Below, in pieces: positions 8,409-15,758 of a stretch of DNA of 54,298 bases. The position numbers and the translations under genes were made by a program. The notes below the pieces were generated by a model that was given only the letters and a program-made list of their open reading frames with translations, had not been told where the DNA came from and did no database searches. This stretch comes from Bacteroidota bacterium (lineage in GTDB: Bacteria > Bacteroidota > Ignavibacteria > Tepidaquicellales > Tepidaquicellaceae): NCBI GenBank assembly GCA_018266895.1, contig JAFDZQ010000065.1, forward strand, positions 1-54,298, in the 5' to 3' direction. Every line of letters starts with the position of its first letter. Within the stretch, counting starts at the first letter, position 1.

Positions 8409-9167
8409 TTATTCAAACTCAAAAAATCCCCTGACAAAATCATCTTTGGATTTCGAAAGTTCGTCATAGGTTCCCTCTGCGGTGAATTCTCCTTCTTTTA
8501 AAACCACTATCCTGTCAGCAACCAAATGAGTACATGGCATATCATGTGTTACAATAAGTGAAGTTACTTTAAGCTTTTTCTGCATATCGAGAATCAGATG
8601 ACTTATCTCATTGGAAGTAACAGGATCAAGACCTGTTGTCGGCTCATCATACAAAATAATTTCCGGATTAAGCATCAGAGTCCTGGCAAGCGCTATCCTT
8701 TTTTTCATTCCTCCGGATAATTCCGAAGGGAATTTATCTATGGCGTCTATCAGTCCCACATTATTAAGAGCTTCTTCTACTCGTTCCGTCAGATCCTCTT
8801 TTTTGTAATCCGGCTGCCTGATCACCGGAAACTCCAGATTCTGCCTGACTGTCATAGAGTCATACAATGCTCCGCTCTGGAAGAGAAAACCGATTTTTCT
8901 TCTGAAAGCATTTTCTTCTTCTTCCCTGAGTTCACTGAATTCTTTTCCGAAAACTGCAATTTTCCCTGAGCTCTGATGTTCAAGACCAATTATGCATTTA
9001 AGAATAACTGATTTGCCTGTACCGGATTTTCCCAGCAGAACAACAGTCTCTCCTTTCTGAACTGTAAGATTGATATCTTTCAATACTTCGAAATTCCCGA
9101 AAGACTTTTTTATGTTAGTCAGTTCCAGTATCGAATCGCCGTTATTTTCAGTAACTTCTTTTTCCAT
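8409..9167 (-). CDS. mlaF: Mla-type ABC transporter ATPase
   Basis: ATPase that powers the MCE lipid transporter at the inner membrane. The 252-residue protein has Walker A GKSGTGKS (residues 46-53), a Q-loop FLFQSGALYDSMTVRQNL, the signature LSGGMKKRIALARTL, Walker B EIILYDEP and the switch His in VTHDM. The DSMTV Q-loop and GGMKKR signature are typical of MlaF rather than of other ABC importers. The permease gene lies just upstream and the MCE gene just downstream. Confidence 0.93.
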   Translation of the reverse strand: MEKEVTENNGDSILELTNIKKSFGNFEVLKDINLTVQKGETVVLLGKSGTGKSVILKCIIGLEHQSSGKIAVFGKEFSELREEEENAFRRKIGFLFQSGALYDSMTVRQNLEFPVIRQPDYKKEDLTERVEEALNNVGLIDAIDKFPSELSGGMKKRIALARTLMLNPEIILYDEPTTGLDPVTSNEISHLILDMQKKLKVTSLIVTHDMPCTHLVADRIVVLKEGEFTAEGTYDELSKSKDDFVRGFFEFE

Positions 9168-9195
9168 TTGAAAGATATAATCAGTAATTAATTTA

Positions 9196-10011
9196 TCAGA
9201 AAATTATTGATGTCAGCTGAACCATAACCATATCTATCAGTATCACAAGTAAAGATGATATTACAACAGCAGTATTTGCAGCGATGCCGACACTTTCAGT
9301 GCCTCTGTTTGCATTGTAACCTTCATAACATCCCACAACTCCTATGCTGAATCCGAATAAAAAAGTTTTTATTGTAGCCGGGATCACATCTTTCATGTCA
9401 ATGCTTGCAAAAGAATTCATCAGAAATAATTTCAGACTTGTCTGATTTGTAAGATTGATTGCAATGAATCCTCCAAGCAGGGCTATTGCATCAGAAAGTA
9501 TTACCAGCAGAGGAAGCATTAAGGTAGTTGCGAAAATTCTTGTAACTACAAGATACTTGAAAGGATTTGTCCCGGACACTTCCATTGCATCTATCTGTTC
9601 CGTCACCTTCATCGATCCAAGCTCCGCTCCTATGCCGGAACCGATTTTCCCTGCAAAGATCAGGGCTGTTATCACAGGACCGATCTCAAGTATTACAGCA
9701 AGGGCTACCATGGAAGGAACAAGGGATGAAGCTCCGAATTTTTCCAGAGTCGGTATTGACTGCAAAGTAAGAGTCAGCCCAATTATGAATCCGGTTATTC
9801 CTATGAGTGAAAAAGACTTATATCCTATTTCATAAAACTGTTTCAGCGATTCCCTGAATTCGTACGGAGTTCTGAACAATTCCTTTATAAATCTGAATGC
9901 GAATAAAGTCAGTCCTGCTACTTTCAGAAAAAATTCCTGTGTAGATTTTGGCAGGCTCAGTTTAAATGAACTAACCTCAGGTATATCTGCTGTTTTAACT
10001 TTTTCACTCAA
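9196..10011 (-). CDS. mlaE: MlaE-type ABC transporter permease
   Basis: Integral inner-membrane permease (271 residues) of the Mla lipid transporter. It has about five hydrophobic segments and the conserved family stretch covering ALAVILEIGPVITALIFAGK, then GSGIGAELGSMKVTEQIDAM and EVSGTNPFKYLVVTR. It is followed after 28 bp by mlaF. It has no MlaA- or STAS (MlaB)-type partner nearby in this window. Confidence 0.93.
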   Translation of the reverse strand: MSEKVKTADIPEVSSFKLSLPKSTQEFFLKVAGLTLFAFRFIKELFRTPYEFRESLKQFYEIGYKSFSLIGITGFIIGLTLTLQSIPTLEKFGASSLVPSMVALAVILEIGPVITALIFAGKIGSGIGAELGSMKVTEQIDAMEVSGTNPFKYLVVTRIFATTLMLPLLVILSDAIALLGGFIAINLTNQTSLKLFLMNSFASIDMKDVIPATIKTFLFGFSIGVVGCYEGYNANRGTESVGIAANTAVVISSLLVILIDMVMVQLTSIIF

Positions 10012-10051
10012 GGAATATTGTATTAATCTTTAAAAATATAATTGTTATGAA

Positions 10052-10714
10052 TTACTTATAATCTGCTGATCTGATTTTTAAATCAATAAAAGGGTTTGCA
10101 ATTCCGAGGATTATTCCCACAGAAAAATCCACTATATTCGACCCTTTCGGAACATAAGTGTATCTTACTTTCAGACTCGGGTAAAACAGCATTTTATTAT
10201 TTCTGATTGAGTAGCCGTAAGAAATCTCCGGCGATACTCCGCTGTGAGTAAGATCTGTAAAATAATCAACTCCGACAGTTACTACAGGTGTTCCCTGTAG
10301 GTAATTGGACGGCTTAATGCCCTTTTTTAAAAGGAAGTCATACTTCAGTCCTGCTCTCAGATGACTCTTGAGATCAGCCCTGAATAAATATGAGTATTCG
10401 AAAGTAGTCCTGTATTCTCCGAACTTTCCGAAACCCAGCGAAATTTCTTTTGTAAGCCCTCCTGCGATCTTGTCGTTTTCAAACAATACTATCGGATTTA
10501 ATAAATAAAGAAATGAGGCAACGCCTATGGCAAGCGGGAACGTTGAAGCAGTTCTTTCTTCCTTCTCTCCCGGATATAAACTCTTCTGAAGCTTATTGGT
10601 CTCGTGCGGAAAATTATAAATATTCTGCGCCTGAATTTTATTGTTCTGAAATATTAATGCTGTAAGTATAATGTAAAAAAATATTTTTTTCAAAATGGTA
10701 TTTGATATGTACAA
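10052..10714 (-). CDS. Probable outer-membrane beta-barrel protein
   Basis: A 220-residue exported protein of unknown function. A signal peptide covers residues 1-29 (IFFYIILTALIF core, cut after QAQ). The rest has alternating polar and hydrophobic residues with many Tyr, Phe and Gly and pairs of short strands, for example RTTFEYSYLF, HLRAGLKYDFLL and PSLKVRYTYV, as in small barrels. The start codon is TTG (10712-10714); no ATG lies early enough to keep the signal peptide. It lies between purL and mlaE, in the same direction, and may serve the lipid transporter, but this is inferred from position only. Confidence 0.6.
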   Translation of the reverse strand: MYISNTILKKIFFYIILTALIFQNNKIQAQNIYNFPHETNKLQKSLYPGEKEERTASTFPLAIGVASFLYLLNPIVLFENDKIAGGLTKEISLGFGKFGEYRTTFEYSYLFRADLKSHLRAGLKYDFLLKKGIKPSNYLQGTPVVTVGVDYFTDLTHSGVSPEISYGYSIRNNKMLFYPSLKVRYTYVPKGSNIVDFSVGIILGIANPFIDLKIRSADYK

Positions 10715-10723
10715 AAAAAATTC

Positions 10724-10744
10724 GAAATCAGAAATCAGAATTTA
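10724..10744. repeat. Short heptanucleotide repeat after purL
   Basis: GAAATCA occurs twice in tandem (10724-10730, 10731-10737), followed by the related GAATTTA (10738-10744). It sits in the 31-bp gap after the purL stop codon and resembles the longer heptad tract inside purL. Confidence 0.6.
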
Positions 10745-10745
10745 A

Positions 10746-13085
10746 TCATTGCTCCATGATTTTCAGGAGTGAATTGTAATAGGCGTAATTAATTTCTCTT
10801 AAGGGAAGATCGATGTCAAAATTTATTTTAAATCTGTTTCCTTTTGTTTCGCCGATTCTCAGAACTTTAGTATTATATTCCCCGCAGATTTCCGAAATTT
10901 CCCTTTCCGTTTGTTTGTCTGCAGAAATTATTACGCAGCTCTGGATTTCACTGAATAAAGAATAGTCCTTTCTTCCGTAATAATCAATATTAATTTCACA
11001 GCCGACATTATTAAATCTGTTCATCAGGCAGGATTCAGCCAGAGCAATTGCAAGACCGCCGTCTGAAATATCATGAGCAGATCTAATCAGTGATCTTTCA
11101 TTAAGTCTGAGTATAAGTTCATGAAGATTCTTTTCTTCTTCAGGATTAATATCAGGAGCATCTCCTTCGACAAGACAGTGAACTGTGTTAAGATACTCGC
11201 TTCCTCCAATTTGGAATTTGGAATTAAGGATTTGTGATTTATTTTTAAATTCTTTGTTATCTGACGGCGATTGATTATATATGATTGATGAAACATGATT
11301 TCCGATCAGAAGAATAACATCACCTTCCTTTTTAAAATATGCAGTAAGAGCTTTACCGGCATCTTCAATAATTCCCAGCATCCCGATCACGGGAGTCGGA
11401 TAAACTGCATAATCTTTCGACTGATTGTAAAAGCTTACGTTGCCTCCGGTTACAGGAGTATCAAGAATCCTGCAGGCATCCCCGATTCCCCGGATTGCTT
11501 CGGAAAACTGATAATAAACTTCAGGATTATAAGGATTGCCGAAATTAAGACAGTTAGTAATTGCTATGGGTTTTGCTCCTGTGCATACAACATTTCTTGC
11601 GGATTCGCAAACAGCTATCATTCCTCCTTTGTATGGGTTAAGATATACATATCTGCCGTTACAATCTACTTTCATCGACAAAGCTTTATTGTTTTCTTTT
11701 AATCTTATTACAGAAGCATCTCCGCCCGGAAGTATAACAGTATTTGTTCTTACCTGTGTGTCATACTGTTCATAAATCCAGTTCTTATTCGTAATGTTTG
11801 GGGAAGACAATAATTTAAGCAATACCTCATTAAGATCGTCCGGTTCTTTTACACTATTAAAATCAAAATTATATTTGTCTTTCAGATATGAAGGTTCTTT
11901 AATATCTCTTTTATAAACCGGTGCTCCGCCTCCGAGTACAAGTTCCTTAGCCGGCACATCGGCTTCAAGTTTTCCGTTGTAATAAATTTTTACCCTGTCA
12001 TCATTTATGACCTTTCCGATTTCGGCACAGTTCAGATCCCATTTGTGAAAAATTTCTTTTGCAATTTGCTCCTTGCCTTTTTTAATGACTACCAGCATTC
12101 TTTCTTGTGATTCCGAAAGCATGATATCGTAGGCAGTCATATTTTCATCTCTGAGCGGTACTTTATTCAGATCTATCTCCATTCCGCAGTTACCCTTAGC
12201 GCTCATTTCACTTGTAGAACAGGTGATACCGGCAGCTCCCATATCCTGAATTCCGACAACTGCTCCGGATTTAATAAGTTCGAGCGTGGCTTCAAGGAGC
12301 AGCTTTTCGGTAAACGGATCTCCGACCTGAACATTTGGTCTTTTTGATTCAGAATCTTCGGAGATTTCTTCGGATGCAAATGTCGCTCCGTGAATTCCGT
12401 CCTTACCCGTGGATGATCCGACAATAAATACCGGATTGCCCGCGCCTCCGGCAGCAGCAGTAGCGGTTTCATTTTGTTTAACTATTCCGGCTGCCATTGC
12501 ATTTACAAGAGGATTGTCCTGATAGCAATCTTCAAAATATACTTCACCGCTTATTGTCGGTATTCCGAAACAGTTTCCGTAATCTCCGATTCCTTTAACA
12601 GCATTTCTGAAAAGAAATTTTGAGCGTTCAGAATTAATTCCGGGCAAATCATTAATATTTTCATTGCTGTCAGAACTGATTTTCCCGAATCTCAGTGAAT
12701 TAAGAGCCGCGACAGGTCTTGCTCCCATAGTAAAAATATCTCTCAGTATTCCGCCAACACCTGTTGCAGCTCCCTGATAAGGTTCGACTGCAGAAGGATG
12801 ATTATGGGATTCGATTTTAAATGCAACTGCAAGTCCGTCTCCGATATCCACTAAACCTGCATTTTCATCACCTGCTCCGACTAATAATCTTCCTCCGGTT
12901 CTTGGAAGAGTTTTCAGCTGCAGAATGGAATTTTTGTAGGAACAGTGCTCGCTCCACATTACGGAAAAAATCCCGAGTTCTGTATATGTGGGAATCCTGC
13001 CTAGAATGTTTATGATCCTCTGATATTCTTCTTCAAGCAGTCCCAATGATTTAGCAAGATCAGAGCTGATAAAGGGTACCGGCAT
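10746..13085 (-). CDS. purL: Phosphoribosylformylglycinamidine synthase subunit PurL (small type)
   Basis: ATP-dependent enzyme of purine synthesis that makes FGAM from FGAR, with PurQ and PurS as partners in the small-type complex. At 779 residues it lacks the glutaminase domain. The N-terminal signature FSVMWSEHCSYKNS holds the catalytic His; KIESHNHPSAVEPYQGAATG and GIQDMGAAGITCSTSEMSAKG are also present, as are VTGGNVSFYNQS and HDISDGGLAIALAE in the second half. Residues about 605-630 form an insert encoded by a heptanucleotide repeat (see that entry). The reading frame is otherwise intact. purQ and purS are not in the window. Confidence 0.96.
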   Translation of the reverse strand: MPVPFISSDLAKSLGLLEEEYQRIINILGRIPTYTELGIFSVMWSEHCSYKNSILQLKTLPRTGGRLLVGAGDENAGLVDIGDGLAVAFKIESHNHPSAVEPYQGAATGVGGILRDIFTMGARPVAALNSLRFGKISSDSNENINDLPGINSERSKFLFRNAVKGIGDYGNCFGIPTISGEVYFEDCYQDNPLVNAMAAGIVKQNETATAAAGGAGNPVFIVGSSTGKDGIHGATFASEEISEDSESKRPNVQVGDPFTEKLLLEATLELIKSGAVVGIQDMGAAGITCSTSEMSAKGNCGMEIDLNKVPLRDENMTAYDIMLSESQERMLVVIKKGKEQIAKEIFHKWDLNCAEIGKVINDDRVKIYYNGKLEADVPAKELVLGGGAPVYKRDIKEPSYLKDKYNFDFNSVKEPDDLNEVLLKLLSSPNITNKNWIYEQYDTQVRTNTVILPGGDASVIRLKENNKALSMKVDCNGRYVYLNPYKGGMIAVCESARNVVCTGAKPIAITNCLNFGNPYNPEVYYQFSEAIRGIGDACRILDTPVTGGNVSFYNQSKDYAVYPTPVIGMLGIIEDAGKALTAYFKKEGDVILLIGNHVSSIIYNQSPSDNKEFKNKSQILNSKFQIGGSEYLNTVHCLVEGDAPDINPEEEKNLHELILRLNERSLIRSAHDISDGGLAIALAESCLMNRFNNVGCEINIDYYGRKDYSLFSEIQSCVIISADKQTEREISEICGEYNTKVLRIGETKGNRFKINFDIDLPLREINYAYYNSLLKIMEQ
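11206..11254. repeat. Heptanucleotide tandem repeat inside purL
   Basis: Seven consecutive 7-base units can be read on the plus strand: CCAATTT, GGAATTT, GGAATTA, AGGATTT, GTGATTT, ATTTTTA and AATTCTT. The first five share an (A)ATTT-like end. Forty-nine bases is not a multiple of three, but flanking bases restore the frame. On the coding strand it encodes NKSQILNSKFQIG, a residue pattern seen when such intergenic repeats enter genes. It lies between conserved parts of PurL. Confidence 0.7.
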
Positions 13086-13133
13086 TTGTAAAAAAAATTA
13101 GATTTAATTTAAAAATTTAAAACAGTATTAATT

Positions 13134-13694
13134 TTAATATGAATTAAATTTATGATATTCTCTGCAGATCTTTACTACGGCTCTTGCGGCTTCATCGACA
13201 GATCTTATCTTGCATTTCGTAAGTGAAAAATTGTAATCTCCGCCGTGGCAGGGGAGACCGAGAAAAAAATAATGATTGGTCCTGTGTTTGTAGACATCTA
13301 TTTCATCCATATTTGAAATCGGGTCAGGGCAGTCTTCATAAATATCATAACTGAATCCGTCAAGATTATCTTCGAGAAATCTTCTGACCTTATTAGATTT
13401 GCATTTTTCAATTACAAAGTCCTTGTCTGTTTCCGTTCCGGTAACGTCTATTACAATGACAAGATCCTCCTTCATAACTTCCTTTGCAACAAGCTTTGCG
13501 CCGCGCATATCAATTTCTTCGTCCGGTGTAAGTTCTATTCTGACATGTTCGAAATTCACCTCACCGCTGAAAAATGTTTTCATTGCAACGAATACCCCGA
13601 CATAATTATCAAGCAGACCTTTGTAGCAGTCTCCTTCTATTTCAAGATCAACTCTTTTGTAATTAGTATCCGAGTGTGCCGATATGATTATCAT
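13134..13694 (-). CDS. Minimal M20/M42-type zinc peptidase-like protein
   Basis: A 186-residue protein with the metal-binding order of M20/M28/M42 peptidases: His7 in ISAHSDT, Asp29 in GLLDNYVG, Glu59-Glu60 in LTPDEEIDMRGA, Asp83 in VIDVTG, and His150 in LPCHGGDYN. All two-zinc ligands and the catalytic Glu therefore appear present. It is about half the usual length, with no separate dimerisation or lid domain and a catalytic domain that starts right at the first His. Its start ATG overlaps the stop of the CysZ-like gene by 4 bp, so the two are translationally coupled. The substrate is unknown; it might be an aminopeptidase or deacylase. Confidence 0.65.
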   Translation of the reverse strand: MIIISAHSDTNYKRVDLEIEGDCYKGLLDNYVGVFVAMKTFFSGEVNFEHVRIELTPDEEIDMRGAKLVAKEVMKEDLVIVIDVTGTETDKDFVIEKCKSNKVRRFLEDNLDGFSYDIYEDCPDPISNMDEIDVYKHRTNHYFFLGLPCHGGDYNFSLTKCKIRSVDEAARAVVKICREYHKFNSY

Positions 13695-14443
13695 AATATT
13701 TGTCTGTTAAATTCTTTTGTAAAAAATAATGATGTTCCTGAAACCACAAGCAGCGGATTCAGGATGACATTTATTACGGGAAGAAAAGTTAATATAAATG
13801 CTACTGCTCCGAATCCGGCTGAAACGGTTTTCTCTGAATTAACTGCTTTTAATTTCTGTCCGAATTTTATATTTCTTCTTGACATCGGATAATCCATGTA
13901 ATCCAGTGCATTATAATAAAACGAAAAGAGAGTCCCCGATATGAGGGAAAGCGTATTTCCGATCATAGGAATCAGATTTAATAACAGGACCGGTATCAGA
14001 AACGATAAATAAAAAAATATTTTTTTCAATTCTTCCTTAATGCTGTCCGCCGCTTCCTTAATAAATCCGGTTTCCGGCGCCGGTAACATCTGACCGGGAT
14101 ACAATTTTTCTTCAATGAGTTTAGATATCAGATCATTGAACGGAGCGGAAATTATCCCGCCGAAAATTATGAATGCCAGATAGCAGATCAGAAGAACAAG
14201 AATGAAAGAAAAGACCTTAAAAAAAAATTTAATGAATTCAAAAAAAAGACCGTTCTGTGACTGAATCATAAACAGGTCTGAAGACTTCCCTGTAATGTAA
14301 TCATAAGTATAAAAAAAAATTGCCCCGTAAATGACTAAATTTAAGACCATAGGGACAATTGAATAAACAATAAGCTTCGGAAATCTGAAAAATAATTTTA
14401 TGCATCTGAGGGGATAGAAAAATCCATAGATAAAATTATTCAT
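13691..14443 (-). CDS. CysZ/EI24-like integral membrane protein
   Basis: A 250-residue protein with about four to five membrane segments. The N-terminus, NFIYGFFYPLRCIKLFFRFP, then LIVYSIVPMVLNLVIYG, matches the EI24 (formerly DUF540) family that includes the sulfate channel CysZ. An amphipathic stretch around LIEEKLYPGQM and a FYYNALDYMDYPMSRRN motif in the second half are also family features. The transported compound is not known. It is followed, with a 4-bp overlap, by the M20/M42-like peptidase, and it lies about 100 bp after metK, behind the metK terminator. Confidence 0.78.
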   Translation of the reverse strand: MNNFIYGFFYPLRCIKLFFRFPKLIVYSIVPMVLNLVIYGAIFFYTYDYITGKSSDLFMIQSQNGLFFEFIKFFFKVFSFILVLLICYLAFIIFGGIISAPFNDLISKLIEEKLYPGQMLPAPETGFIKEAADSIKEELKKIFFYLSFLIPVLLLNLIPMIGNTLSLISGTLFSFYYNALDYMDYPMSRRNIKFGQKLKAVNSEKTVSAGFGAVAFILTFLPVINVILNPLLVVSGTSLFFTKEFNRQIL

Positions 14444-14483
14444 AATATTTAATCAGTATTACATGTGCCTTTTTTTAATAGTA

Positions 14484-14537
14484 AAAATCCGGAATACTGT
14501 TTTAATTATCAGAAATTAAATCTGCATTCCGGAAAAA
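14484..14537 (-). terminator. Terminator after metK
   Basis: TCCGGAAT (14488-14495) and ATTCCGGA (14526-14533) form a GC-rich stem extended by weaker pairs, around a loop of 30 bases. On the minus strand it is followed by TTTTTAC. It lies just after the metK stop. Confidence 0.55.
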
Positions 14538-14542
14538 TACTT

Positions 14543-15685
14543 TTACTTTGCTTTCTTAAATTTTTCTGTCAGATCTAATTTTTCCCACGTGAAATCCTTG
14601 TCATTCCTTCCGAAATGTCCGTAAGCAGCAGTCTTTCTGTAAATCGGTCTCCTGAGATCCAGTCTTTTGATAATTCCTTTCGGAGTAAGATCTATTTCTT
14701 TTTTAATGAAAGCGGATATTTTAGCGTCAGGGATCTTTCCTGTTCCGTAAGTATTGACATAAATGGAAACCGGCTCTGCAACGCCTATTGCATAAGAAAC
14801 CTGTATCATACATTCGTCTGCCAGTCCTGATGCAACTATGTTTTTTGCAATATGTCTGGCTGCATAAGCTGCGCTTCTGTCAACCTTTGAAGGATCTTTT
14901 CCTGAAAATGCACCGCCACCGTGAGGAGCTTTTCCACCGTAAGTGTCTACAATTATTTTTCTACCCGTAAGCCCCGTATCTCCGTGCGGTCCGCCTATTT
15001 CAAACATTCCCGTAGGATTAACATGATACTTCGTTCTTCTGTCAATGAGATGTGAAGGAATAACTTTTTTTACAAGATGCTCTATCACATCATCTTTTAT
15101 CTTTTTCTGTGAAACTCCCGGATCGTGCTGTGTCGATACAACAATCGCATCTATTCTCACAGGTTCGTTCTTGTCATTATATTCTACCGTAACCTGTGAC
15201 TTCGAATCCGGTCTGAGATACGGCATCTCCGAATTTTTCTTTTTCCTGATAGATGCAAGATCTTTCATAAGTTTATGTGCATATACAAGTGTCATCGGCA
15301 TGTACTCCTTTGTCTCTTTGGTTGCGTATCCGAACATCATTCCCTGATCTCCTGCTCCGCCAGTATCAACGCCTCTTGCTATATCCGGGGACTGTTTGTT
15401 AATGGCTGACATGACATTGATAGAGTGATGGTCAAATCTGTAATCTCCCTTTGTGTAACCGATATCTTCTACAACATCCCTTACTACTTTCTGAATGTCA
15501 ACATAATGCGTTGTGGTAATCTCGCCGCCTACAAGCACCAGACCCGTAGCGCAGAATGTTTCGCAGGCAACTCTTGCATTCCTGTCATTCTTTAATATAT
15601 CATCAAGCACTGCATCTGATATCTGATCGCTGACTTTATCCGGATGTCCTTCGCTTACAGACTCCGATGTGAAAAAATAAGACAT
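14543..15685 (-). CDS. metK: S-adenosylmethionine synthetase
   Basis: Makes SAM from methionine and ATP in the cytosol. The 380-residue protein has the ATP/methionine-binding start [19 protein letters not shown], the [12 protein letters not shown] motif and the [16 protein letters not shown] motif with the metal-binding Asp. The ATG has a clear AAAGGAG site 10 bases upstream, next to a small hairpin at 15702-15715. No SAM riboswitch could be recognised in the 73-bp gap. SAM made here would feed the methyltransferase at 5481 and other enzymes. Confidence 0.97.
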   Translation of the reverse strand: MSYFFTSESVSEGHPDKVSDQISDAVLDDILKNDRNARVACETFCATGLVLVGGEITTTHYVDIQKVVRDVVEDIGYTKGDYRFDHHSINVMSAINKQSPDIARGVDTGGAGDQGMMFGYATKETKEYMPMTLVYAHKLMKDLASIRKKKNSEMPYLRPDSKSQVTVEYNDKNEPVRIDAIVVSTQHDPGVSQKKIKDDVIEHLVKKVIPSHLIDRRTKYHVNPTGMFEIGGPHGDTGLTGRKIIVDTYGGKAPHGGGAFSGKDPSKVDRSAAYAARHIAKNIVASGLADECMIQVSYAIGVAEPVSIYVNTYGTGKIPDAKISAFIKKEIDLTPKGIIKRLDLRRPIYRKTAAYGHFGRNDKDFTWEKLDLTEKFKKAK

Positions 15686-15695
15686 TTCTTTGATT

Positions 15696-15715
15696 CTCCT
15701 TTCCGCTTCCGCGGA
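15696..15715 (-). promoter_or_regulatory. metK: Small hairpin next to the metK ribosome binding site
   Basis: On the minus strand, TCCGC and GCGGA form a 5-bp stem around a GGAA loop (15702-15715), directly followed by AAAGGAG. The stem sequence and its position against the Shine-Dalgarno are the same as before the 5157 gene. Confidence 0.4.
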
Positions 15716-15758
15716 TATTGTTTTAATTTATTGTTATAATATTTACGAATTGAAATTA

